A DNA stretch of 64,000 nucleotides from Endobugula sp965214375. GTDB lineage: Bacteria; Pseudomonadota; Gammaproteobacteria; Pseudomonadales; Cellvibrionaceae. The notes under the pieces are model-generated. The model did not search any database. It was not told where the DNA came from and saw only the letters and a list, made by a program, of their open reading frames with translations. Position numbers and translations under genes: made by a program. The stretch lies in the NCBI GenBank assembly GCA_965214375.1, contig OZ243947.1:1364001-1428000 (forward strand), given 5' to 3'. Within the stretch, counting starts at the first letter, position 1, and each line of letters opens with the position of its first letter. Below, piece by piece: positions 1-9,323 of this stretch.

Positions 1-21
1 CTATTGGTAAAGCTGCTAAAG

Positions 22-3000
22 CTATTCAGCAGGTTCGGTAGTAGTACTGCGACGAGCACGGCGTCTTTGCCGTCTTACTCTTCGCGATGTCGTTGTGTCA
101 TCAGTAACGGGTTGTTCGGGTATGATATTTTGTGATTCATTATTTTTTGCGAGCAAAGCATCAACCAATGCATTAGGCGATGGATAAGCAAAAATATCGG
201 TTACCGTAATAAAACCATAACCCAGCTTTTCTAACTCAATATGTAATTGCACCAGATGCAATGAATGAGCTCCAGCATCAAAAAAGTTTTTATCCGGAGT
301 AATGGTCTGTTGAGTTATTTTTAAGAATTTTTTTATAATAACGGCGACAATCAACCGTCGTTGCATAGAATCGTAAGCCGTCGATTCCTGAGATAACGCA
401 ACAGACTCAGAGGATGAGTCAAGGTTTGTTGTTGAATCTGTATTTGACTGTTGATTTAAGGTATCAACAAATACACACTGGGGTATCTGTGCAGGTTTAT
501 CGATCAGATTTTCCAGTGGTTGATGCCAAAGTAATTCTTGCGTAGCGAGTGCTTCTAATAGCTTATAATACTGAGAGAACATTTGATCAAGAATCGCTCG
601 CGGAAATAATTCTTCTACCGCATCCCAATTTAACCGCAATTCGCCATCTGACTCATATACTTGATGATCAAGCCACACTTGTGGAGTTTGTGAAATACCA
701 CCTATCGGTTTTAGTAACGATTTTTCTGATAAAAAATCACCATCATTGGCACCCAGTGCACTGGTAAATACGACCGGCATGGTAGCACTGGCTTGTTGCT
801 GTTTTTGAGCCAACTCACGCATAACCCACACTGCAGAGATATTACTGTGCTTAAGTGCTGAAGCCAGCGTTGCTTGCAAATGTTTAGCGCTAGTTAACCA
901 ATCAGTTTGCGGCACCCAAGGAACTAGCAACAACGAGGTAAAGTCACCCAGAACAGACTGAATATCAGGGTGCACATCTTGTCTATCAAACAGCGTCAGA
1001 TTAATAGTCAGTTCTGGCACGCGGCTCCATGCGGATAATATCGCTGAATAAGAGCTGATTAATAATGCTGAAGCCGTAATTTGATGTTGTTGGGCCAAAG
1101 CTTTTAATGCTTGCCACTTATCACTATCAAGTCGCGCAGCGGCACGAATAAAGGTGGGTCGAGAGACGTTATCAGGATGCTGATATAGAGGAAGCTGGGG
1201 TGCCGAAGGCAAATCAGATAACTGTTGTCGCCAGTACTGACGCGCCGTCGATTGTTCACTTTCACGTTGTTCACGCTGCAATAAATATGCTGTAACATAA
1301 TCACGAAAGTTAATACCAATCTCAGGTAAGGCAAGATCAGGTTGATGGTACAGCGCTTCCAGTTCTGCAAACAATCGTTGCATGCTCAAGCCATCAAGCA
1401 TCATATTATCTAAACTGATTAACAGACGCGTTTCATGGCTATCATTAATAAGTGCCTGCACTGTAAATAATGGCCACTGTGAAGGCTCCAGTACTTGATG
1501 TGATTGCTGCTGACGTATGCGACTGGCAGTGCCATCATCGAACTCACTGACTACATAGACGGTCGTTGCAAAAGCAGGCACCGTTTCCAGTACGCATTGT
1601 TGATGGTCACGTACCACCATACGCAACATATCATGACGTTTAATTAACTGATTCCACGCATGATTAAACCGAACAATATCTAAATCTATGACAGAAAATT
1701 CAATAAAGAAATGCGAACCAACTCCACCGAGAGAAAAACTATCCTGACGACCAATCCAATAAGCCTGTTGAACATCCGTTAATGGAAAAGGTAGATAACG
1801 ATTTTGCCAATCGGCCGTTATAGAATATTGACTGGCTGAGGAAGCCTCATCATCATGCAGCACCACTAAGGTTGCAGCAAATTCATGCAGACACGGAGTT
1901 GCAAAGAGTACGCTTAAATCCGCTTTATAGCCTTCATTTTCAAGCGCACCAATGCACCGGGTTGCACTTAAACTATCAGCACCGAGCTGGAAAAAATCAC
2001 TATCACGGCTGATTGTCTGAATATCTAGCAGACGCTTCCATACATCAATAACAATCTTTTCTGTAAGGCTCTGCGGTTCCGTAATCGTAGGGTCAGAATG
2101 TGGATTATATTCATCACTAATACTCTTTAGTAATGTACGACGGTTTACTTTTCCATTAGGTGTTAGCGGTAGTGCATCCATAAACACTAATCGCCTTGGT
2201 ACCATATAAGCTGGCATTTGTTGTTCCAGTTGAACGATTAACGCATCGTGATCTGGAATACTGACAGATTGATTGCAACGTAAAACAAACATTGCGTGAC
2301 CATTAGAAGAGAGTGACTTTTTCTCAACAAGTAACTGACTATCGGCGAACCATGTTGCCCAATCATCATACGTAGGCAGGCGGATATCAGAGGACAATAT
2401 ATCGGCGCTTAACAAGGTTAATGGTGATTTTTGGGTCACTTCGAATACCACAACCATCGCTTCGGGTGCTGCCAGTGACAGGATATTTGGCAGCAATTGG
2501 CGCGGCTCAGGTAATGTGTGCAGAGTATTGTTCAGTAAAACGATATCGGCTTGATACCGCATATTCTCCGTAGGATACAGATTTATGTGCTCTACCCTAG
2601 CATTTACAAAATCGGCTAATTGGTGTCGCGCCTTGGTAACCATTGCCATTGCGGTATCCACACCCGTATAAGCAATCATATTCGCATCAAGGTTTTGTAA
2701 TAAACGTTTAGCATGCAGGCCACTACGACAACCCCATTCCACCACATTTACCGGGCGTTGTAACTTTTTCGATAAGCGAATAATCGCGTCTATAACTGTA
2801 TTTTGATAATGCGCATTATCATTTTCAAGATAAAGCAACTGCTCCGGTGCCAATGCAGAATCCAATAAGACTTCGACGGCACGTCTACCACATAAGACAT
2901 CATCAATTAACTGCAAGGAGCTTGCCAAGGTCTTTTGTAGTGGATGATGAATATCTGATGATAATTCCACGAGGTTATTGACCATAGCGCTATTGTTTTT

Positions 3001-6000
3001 ATAGAGAGAAAGCCACTGTCTATACAATGGCTCATAAGCAGGTTTTACACCCGTGATGGCAACAATGTCTGCAGCTGAAAGCTGCGGCAATTGTGCGCAA
3101 TCAATACCCTTTTGTTGCCAGTAATTCACTATAAAGCGCAATACTAGTGGTAACGTTACCTCTTCATTACTATTTTTTGTTAACACGTCAGGGAATAGAG
3201 ACGCATAACTTTCTGGTAAACTGTTTGCGGGAGACAATGTTTTATATAAGGAGTCTTCTGTATTATCTGACACGCGTGATGGCTGTAACACAATGCATCC
3301 AACCAGTTGTTTATCACGCTCACCGATTGCTACCGCAACGCCCGCTTTAATGCCAGCAACACGTGCAATACCGGCATCAATCTCACCTAACTCAATACGA
3401 TAACCACCCACCTTTATTTGATTGTCTTTACGTCCCAGAAACTCCAGTGTGCCGTCTGGCCAGTAACACCCCATATCACCTGTGCGATACCAACGTTCAC
3501 CGTTATCCTCAATAAATTGCGCTTGAGTTTGCTCAGGATTATTACAATATCCCATCGCAACACCCACACCACCAATCCACAACTCTCCCGGAACCCAATC
3601 AGGACAATCTCTAATAGCAGCATCCACAATACGATATTTTTGATGCGTGAGTGGATATCCGTAAGGAATGGATTGCCATGTGGAATCTACTGTTGTCACA
3701 ATATATTCATTTGACCAAATAGAAGCTTCGGTTGCTCCACCCATGGCACTGAATACACCACTAGCATTCAATTGATGATAACGTTCTGGCAAACTGAGGC
3801 CTATCCAGTCGCCTGAAAGCATCACCACACGCAACTGCGCAGGTGCCGTTAACGCCATGCCTTCTGCAAAGGTCAATAACATATCGAATAGTGCAGGAAC
3901 GGTATTCCATAGTGTAATACCGTGTTTCTCTATCAAATTATTCCAAGTTAACGGATCACGGAGCTGTTGTTCTTTTAACAGTACCAAGGTACCACCGGCA
4001 GACAGCACACCAAAAATATCGTAAACGGACAAGTCAAAGTGTAAGGCTGACAGTCCCAACACCCGATCATTTTCAGTAACCTTGTGGCGTGTATTGATAT
4101 CAATACACGTATTCAGTGCTCCGCGGTGAGAGATCACAACACCTTTAGGCACACCAGTAGAGCCTGAGGTATAGATAATATACGCTTCTTGATCAGGCAG
4201 GACTTGGCGTTCAATCGCTATTGAAGCTGATAACGGCGGAGAATTTTTTGCTGCTTGCCAACAACTATAATGTGCACCTTCGGGCCAACGATAATTATTT
4301 TTTATCTCATCACAGATTAATACATGGCGAATATCGGCACTGTTATAAATTTGCTTTCGACGCTGGTCAGGTTGATTGGGAGGCACAGGCACATAAACCG
4401 CGCCAGCGTATAAAACACCCAGTACCGATACAATTTGACCAAGGCCCTTATCCATACTGATGGCAACACGCTCACCACACAAGACGCCTTGATTGACCAA
4501 GCTCGCAGCAATACATTTAGCCGTATTAATGAGCTCACCATAACTCACCTGCTGTTCATCAAAAATAACTGCAGAAGCATCAGCATTATGCTGCGCAAAT
4601 TCAAAAATTCTCTGATGTAATAAACCTTCCGGTACCACACTGGTGGACGTATTTAGTTGTTCTCGTAGCTGTCGTTGAGATAGCGGTAAAATATCAGGGG
4701 ACGGTTTTGACCATATGTCATGTTGCTCGATAACCTGAGTCGTCAAGTCTTCAAATGCACCAAACATAGCATCCAACAGGCCTTCTGGAAAAAGGGCGTT
4801 GTTACTATCCCACTGTAGAAATAATTCGCCATCTTGCTCGTAGGCAACAAAATCAATCCATACCTGTGGCGTCTGTGATATACCCCAACCCGGCTCTCCC
4901 AATACATCTTGAATATCATCACCGTATAATGAACGGCCCAGATTACTGGTAAATACCACTGGCACACCATGGGGATGAGTACCACATTTTTTTAACTCGC
5001 GGATTACTTCAACACCGGACATCGAACGATGCTGGTACACTTCCGCAAAACGATGTTGTAACGCATGTACTACATCAACAAATGATGGCTGATCAATATC
5101 GACATCAACTAATAAGATATTCGTAAAGTCTGCTAACATTTGTTTGATGTCTTTATGCAATGGCAAACAGTCAAATAAGGTCAAATTAAGTGCAAACCTT
5201 GTTTGACCACTCCAACGCGATAAAATTAATGAAAACACCGTTGCCAACACCATCGTAGGTGTTACCTGATGAGTGGCGGCTAATGTTTTTAGTTGCTGCC
5301 ACTGGGAAGAAGAAAACTGAGTGACATGCCGACTAAAATGCGGCACACCCAATTTTTCAGGGTCAAGACATAAGGGCAAATTTGGCGCCGATGGAAAATC
5401 ATCAAGGCAGGACTGCCAGTACTCTTCTGCTGCAATACGGTCTTTTGCTTCATAAGCATTAGCCTGTACTAAATAGCTACGAAAATCGTAATGACTGAGT
5501 GGTTCTGAAAGCTTACGTTGATTCAAACATGCGGCCAGCTCAGTAAAAAACAAACTAAAGCTAGAAGCATCCATGATGAGCAAATCAATATCCACTAATA
5601 GACGATGACGATTTTCCGGCAACATCACTAAATGAATATCAAAACACTGGCCCTGCTCAACATTGAGTACTCGATGACTATACTTATCGCGCAATATCAA
5701 TAACTCACGCTCTTGCTCTTCTTCACTGCAGGAACGAAGATCGTGTAGAGTAACACCTTGCCAACAGGATTGTGCTAACCAGCGTTGGTGACCATCCGCA
5801 GAAAAAACCATAGATAACATTGGATGACGCTGTATAAGCTGCGCTACTGCAATATTTAATGCCTCAGCAGATAAACCAGAACCATCAAACTCCTGATATA
5901 AATGACATCCCACTCCACCGAGTGACTGCTCTGGTGCACGTCCCACAAAATAAGCGTGTTGCACTGCTGTCATTGCAAAAGGTTGGCCGTCTAGCATTGT

Positions 6001-6309
6001 CGGCAAATGTTGTTGTGTGTGATCGTCAAGGACGGATTCAACAACCGTTGTTACATTAGCATCATGTGCATGGCCATTTTGTTGAATCAATGAGCGCAAA
6101 CCATCAAGGGATGGGTTTTTATAAAGATCACGCAAATTTATCGTAATTTTTTGTTTACGCAAATCACCCACTACCGCCATTAGATGCATAGAATCAATAC
6201 CCAATTGAAAGAAATTTTCACTTTCGGAAAATTCTTCAGGTGTAAGTGATAAGAAACGCGCAATAGTGAGCCTTGCTTCTTGGTAACAACGATCATTTAT
6301 AGACATCAT
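22..6309 (-). CDS. HMWP2/Irp2-type siderophore non-ribosomal peptide synthetase
   Basis: A 2095-residue NRPS with the module order of yersiniabactin HMWP2, which is of similar size (about 2035 residues). Visible domains: an N-terminal aryl/peptidyl carrier (LGIDSM, Ser40); a heterocyclization domain at about 112-530 (DxxxxD at 242-247); an adenylation domain from about 560 (YTSGSTG at 713-719, YRTGD at 941-945, GRKDNQIKVGGYRIE from 959). A methyltransferase/epimerase-like insert at about 1020-1350 (EWGCRSG) interrupts the A domain. Then come the A10 motif (PNGKVNR near 1384), a carrier (LGADSL, Ser1446), a second heterocyclization domain (DNMMLD at 1634-1639) and a last carrier (GAHSL, Ser2016). 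The first specificity-pocket residues read D-L-Y-N, as in cysteine-activating domains. Inferred role: condensing and cyclizing two cysteines onto an aryl starter such as salicylate. There is no thioesterase, so release needs a partner outside the window. It starts 23 bp after the transporter gene. The C-terminal 20 or so residues are Arg-rich and odd. Confidence 0.93.
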   Translation of the reverse strand: MMSINDRCYQEARLTIARFLSLTPEEFSESENFFQLGIDSMHLMAVVGDLRKQKITINLRDLYKNPSLDGLRSLIQQNGHAHDANVTTVVESVLDDHTQQHLPTMLDGQPFAMTAVQHAYFVGRAPEQSLGGVGCHLYQEFDGSGLSAEALNIAVAQLIQRHPMLSMVFSADGHQRWLAQSCWQGVTLHDLRSCSEEEQERELLILRDKYSHRVLNVEQGQCFDIHLVMLPENRHRLLVDIDLLIMDASSFSLFFTELAACLNQRKLSEPLSHYDFRSYLVQANAYEAKDRIAAEEYWQSCLDDFPSAPNLPLCLDPEKLGVPHFSRHVTQFSSSQWQQLKTLAATHQVTPTMVLATVFSLILSRWSGQTRFALNLTLFDCLPLHKDIKQMLADFTNILLVDVDIDQPSFVDVVHALQHRFAEVYQHRSMSGVEVIRELKKCGTHPHGVPVVFTSNLGRSLYGDDIQDVLGEPGWGISQTPQVWIDFVAYEQDGELFLQWDSNNALFPEGLLDAMFGAFEDLTTQVIEQHDIWSKPSPDILPLSQRQLREQLNTSTSVVPEGLLHQRIFEFAQHNADASAVIFDEQQVSYGELINTAKCIAASLVNQGVLCGERVAISMDKGLGQIVSVLGVLYAGAVYVPVPPNQPDQRRKQIYNSADIRHVLICDEIKNNYRWPEGAHYSCWQAAKNSPPLSASIAIERQVLPDQEAYIIYTSGSTGVPKGVVISHRGALNTCIDINTRHKVTENDRVLGLSALHFDLSVYDIFGVLSAGGTLVLLKEQQLRDPLTWNNLIEKHGITLWNTVPALFDMLLTFAEGMALTAPAQLRVVMLSGDWIGLSLPERYHQLNASGVFSAMGGATEASIWSNEYIVTTVDSTWQSIPYGYPLTHQKYRIVDAAIRDCPDWVPGELWIGGVGVAMGYCNNPEQTQAQFIEDNGERWYRTGDMGCYWPDGTLEFLGRKDNQIKVGGYRIELGEIDAGIARVAGIKAGVAVAIGERDKQLVGCIVLQPSRVSDNTEDSLYKTLSPANSLPESYASLFPDVLTKNSNEEVTLPLVLRFIVNYWQQKGIDCAQLPQLSAADIVAITGVKPAYEPLYRQWLSLYKNNSAMVNNLVELSSDIHHPLQKTLASSLQLIDDVLCGRRAVEVLLDSALAPEQLLYLENDNAHYQNTVIDAIIRLSKKLQRPVNVVEWGCRSGLHAKRLLQNLDANMIAYTGVDTAMAMVTKARHQLADFVNARVEHINLYPTENMRYQADIVLLNNTLHTLPEPRQLLPNILSLAAPEAMVVVFEVTQKSPLTLLSADILSSDIRLPTYDDWATWFADSQLLVEKKSLSSNGHAMFVLRCNQSVSIPDHDALIVQLEQQMPAYMVPRRLVFMDALPLTPNGKVNRRTLLKSISDEYNPHSDPTITEPQSLTEKIVIDVWKRLLDIQTISRDSDFFQLGADSLSATRCIGALENEGYKADLSVLFATPCLHEFAATLVVLHDDEASSASQYSITADWQNRYLPFPLTDVQQAYWIGRQDSFSLGGVGSHFFIEFSVIDLDIVRFNHAWNQLIKRHDMLRMVVRDHQQCVLETVPAFATTVYVVSEFDDGTASRIRQQQSHQVLEPSQWPLFTVQALINDSHETRLLISLDNMMLDGLSMQRLFAELEALYHQPDLALPEIGINFRDYVTAYLLQREQRESEQSTARQYWRQQLSDLPSAPQLPLYQHPDNVSRPTFIRAAARLDSDKWQALKALAQQHQITASALLISSYSAILSAWSRVPELTINLTLFDRQDVHPDIQSVLGDFTSLLLVPWVPQTDWLTSAKHLQATLASALKHSNISAVWVMRELAQKQQQASATMPVVFTSALGANDGDFLSEKSLLKPIGGISQTPQVWLDHQVYESDGELRLNWDAVEELFPRAILDQMFSQYYKLLEALATQELLWHQPLENLIDKPAQIPQCVFVDTLNQQSNTDSTTNLDSSSESVALSQESTAYDSMQRRLIVAVIIKKFLKITQQTITPDKNFFDAGAHSLHLVQLHIELEKLGYGFITVTDIFAYPSPNALVDALLAKNNESQNIIPEQPVTDDTTTSRRVRRQRRRARRSTTTEPAE

Positions 6310-6332
6310 AATTCCTTAGATTAATTAGCAAA

Positions 6333-7610
6333 TCAGTGGAACGCACTATTAATAAACAATAATAAATAAGCAAGGGTAAAAGTAATTGCCAAGGTAAAAT
6401 GAGCCGGGTAACCCCATTGAGCAATAATTAACCCACCTAAAACGCCTGCAATAACAGCCATTAATGCATCTGCAGATTGGAGCAAGGTAAAATCGACTCC
6501 AGACTGTAATCCTTTCGCTTTATCCATCATAAAGGTACAAATCGCGACAAATTTAGCCGCAGTCACCAACGAAACAACAATAAACAACAATATAATCGGC
6601 ATTGTTAAATCGCCGAATAATTCAGGAATACTGGCAGATAATAGGAATACAACGAAACAACTCGCTTCCAGCAAGCACACAATAAACAAGCCGAAACGTG
6701 TACCCACTTTACGTAACAACAAGCCACCAAAAAAGACACCGACCAAGGCCGCAGGTGCACCACCACCCGCCGCAAGAAGACCGATATCAGATAACGCTAA
6801 TCCTTTATCAACAAGAAAGGGCATCATCATTGACAATACTAAACGTGTACCTAATTGTGCAATACACACAATGAATAAAGCCTTTCTTAAGGCAGTATTG
6901 CGCCAAGCATTGATTAACGATGGACGATAATCACTATTTTTATCATCGGTTACAGAACTCTGCTGTGGACGGTGTCGATATAAAAAAAGCGTCGGTAGCG
7001 CCATGATTAGAATCGCTATCGCAAGCACTAACAAGCCTGTACGCCAACCCATACTGTCAACAAGATAAATAAATAAACCACCACCAATAACTACGCCAAT
7101 ATAGGCACCACCCACCTGGATAATATTTCCCAGGCTGTGATTTTTTTGCGACAGTTGATCAACCGCAAAACCGTCGCCAGAGATATCAACAACGGTTGAT
7201 ACCAACGCCATAAAAAACAGACTGCCTACTAAAATGGTCCATGCTTTATGTAGTGGAAATAACATCAATGATAATAATGATACCGCCAAGATAGTGTTAC
7301 CAATCGTAGAAATTTTGATATGATTATTGAACGTATTATTTTTCTTGCGATAACGTTCTACCTGTGGAGCCCATAAAAACTTCAATACCCACGGCAACAT
7401 TATCAAAGATAACAAACCAATATTGGCTGTGGAGATACCCTCTGCACGAAAAATAGCTGGAAGCCCTTGAAAAGTGAACATACCAATCGTACTTTGAATA
7501 ACATAAATGCCCAGCAGAGTTGTTAACAACAACGGGGTACCAAGAAAATATCTACCATCACTAGCGGAGCTCATAGTGGAAACACCAAAATTATCTTGCG
7601 GTGCAGACAT
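6333..7610 (-). CDS. MFS transporter, RhtX/FptX siderophore-uptake type
   Basis: A 425-residue polytopic inner-membrane protein with about 12 hydrophobic segments, reading like the RhtX/FptX family that carries ferric siderophores (rhizobactin, pyochelin) across the inner membrane as single proteins. Its place between a TonB-dependent receptor and a thiazoline-type NRPS supports siderophore import; export cannot be excluded from sequence. The start ATG follows the stop of the upstream chimeric ORF by 3 bp (TAA-TGA-ATG), and the stop lies 23 bp before the NRPS start, so the genes are probably co-transcribed. The first 89 codons are also present, nearly identical, at the head of the chimeric ORF upstream, as part of a 990-bp tandem duplication. 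Confidence 0.88.
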   Translation of the reverse strand: MSAPQDNFGVSTMSSASDGRYFLGTPLLLTTLLGIYVIQSTIGMFTFQGLPAIFRAEGISTANIGLLSLIMLPWVLKFLWAPQVERYRKKNNTFNNHIKISTIGNTILAVSLLSLMLFPLHKAWTILVGSLFFMALVSTVVDISGDGFAVDQLSQKNHSLGNIIQVGGAYIGVVIGGGLFIYLVDSMGWRTGLLVLAIAILIMALPTLFLYRHRPQQSSVTDDKNSDYRPSLINAWRNTALRKALFIVCIAQLGTRLVLSMMMPFLVDKGLALSDIGLLAAGGGAPAALVGVFFGGLLLRKVGTRFGLFIVCLLEASCFVVFLLSASIPELFGDLTMPIILLFIVVSLVTAAKFVAICTFMMDKAKGLQSGVDFTLLQSADALMAVIAGVLGGLIIAQWGYPAHFTLAITFTLAYLLLFINSAFH

Positions 7611-9323
7611 TCATTAGAAGCCTGTACTTAGATTGACACCAACAATTCTGCCATCGCCATAATTGCTTAAGACATTGGCTCCCTGCTGAAAACTATACGT
7701 TCTGTATTCTTTATCTTCGATATTTTTAGCATAGAACTTTAAATTAAAATCATCGATTTGATACGATATGGAAGCATCAACTAAAGAGTAAGAGTCTTGT
7801 GATAATGTATTTGTCTCATTAAAAAATGTATCTGCATAATAGTTGCTATTAACAGAGAAAATAAGATTACCCTTACCAACCTGAGGAAGTGTATACGACA
7901 CTCCGGCAACAACAGTCTCATCGGGCGCATATGGTAGATGATTGCCGGTATAAGTCGTATTCGTCACTGTATCTACACTATTAGTAAAGCGTGATTCACC
8001 AAAGGTGCCGCCCAGGTTAAAGTCAATATTATTTGACCCCTGATACGACATACTGAATTCTAAACCTTCACTCTCTGCTTCACCCAAATTTTGGATTGAC
8101 TGAGAACCTATATTACCAACGTATAATTGAATATCTTCAATATCAACCTTGTATAAAGCAGCATCAATCAACAAACGCCCATCGGCACATTGACAACGCC
8201 AGCCAAGTTCAAAATTATCTGATTTCTCAGCATCAAAAGCCTTACTATCCGTTGTTGCAGCCACCGCACGGTTAAACCCACCGGGACGATAACCCCGGGT
8301 ATATGAAATATAAAGTCGGCTAGATTGACCGACCTTGCGATAACGTTCAACCTGTGGAGCCCATAAAAACTTCAATGCCCACGGCAACATTATCAAAGAT
8401 AACAAACCAATATTGGCTGTGGAGATACCCTCTGCACGAAAAATAGCTGGAAGCCCTTGAAAAGTGAACATACAAATCGTACTTTGAATAACATAAATGC
8501 CCAGCAGAGTTGTTAACAACAACGGGGTACCAAGAAAAGCTCTACCATCACTAGCGGAGCTCATAGTGGAAACACCAAAATTATCTTGCGGTGCAGACAT
8601 TCATTAGAAGCCTAAACTTAGATTGACACCAACAATTCTGCCATCGCCATAATTGCTTAAGACATTGGCTCCCTGCTGAAAACTATACGTTCTGTATTCT
8701 TTATCTTCGATATTTTTAGCATAGAACTTTAAATTAAAATCATCGATTTGATACGATATGGAAGCATCAACTAAAGAGTAAGAGTCTTGTGATAATGTAT
8801 TTGTCTCATTAAAAAATGTATCTGCATAATAGTTGCTATTAACAGAGAAAATAAGATTACCCTTACCAACCTGAGGAAGTGTATACGACACTCCGGCAAC
8901 AACAGTCTCATCGGGCGCATATGGTAGATGATTGCCGGTATAAGTCGTATTCGTCACTGTATCTACACTATTAGTAAAGCGTGATTCACCAAAGGTGCCG
9001 CCCAGGTTAAAGTCAATATTATTTGACCCCTGATACGACATACTGAATTCTAAACCTTCACTCTCTGCTTCACCCAAATTTTGGATTGACTGAGAACCTA
9101 CATTACCAACGTATAATTGAATATCTTCAATATCAACCTTGTATAAAGCAGCATCAATCAACAAACGCCCATCGGCACATTGACAACGCCAGCCAAGTTC
9201 AAAATTATCTGATTTCTCAGCATCAAAAGCCTTACTATCCGTTGTTGCAGCCACCGCACGGTTAAACCCACCGGGACGATAACCCCGGGTATATGAAATA
9301 TAAATTCGGCTAGATTGACCGAC
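7344..9323. repeat. 990-bp direct tandem duplication within the receptor-transporter junction
   Basis: Bases 7344-8333 and 8334-9323 are two adjacent copies of one 990-bp unit. I count about nine mismatches, roughly 99% identity. The unit contains the 3' 239 codons of the TonB-receptor gene, its stop, and the first 89 codons of the MFS gene. The duplication changes the order receptor-transporter into receptor, chimera, transporter. Because 990 is divisible by three and both genes use the same frame, the junction at 8333/8334 (Lys-Val) is in frame. I see no microhomology at the breakpoint. The mismatches fall in seven codons and six change the amino acid. Confidence 0.97.
7614..8600 (-). pseudogene. 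chimeric ORF: MFS N-terminus fused to TonB-receptor C-terminus
   Basis: A 328-codon open frame created by the 990-bp tandem duplication. Codons 1-89 repeat the start of the MFS transporter (ending VERYRK) and codons 90-328 repeat the last part of the TonB-dependent receptor (from VGQSS to the terminal Phe). It keeps the transporter's start context, with the ATG 3 bp after the receptor stop (TAATGA). A product would have about two inner-membrane helices followed by outer-membrane beta strands with no signal peptide or plug. A working function is therefore unlikely. Translation is nonetheless plausible, because no stop or frameshift interrupts it and it lies in the middle of the operon. I call it a duplication by-product, not a designed gene. 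Confidence 0.9.

Noticed and set aside
7614..8600. The chimera as a purposeful new fusion transporter
   Set aside because: It joins two inner-membrane helices to part of a beta barrel without signal peptide or plug; its origin is fully explained by the tandem duplication.
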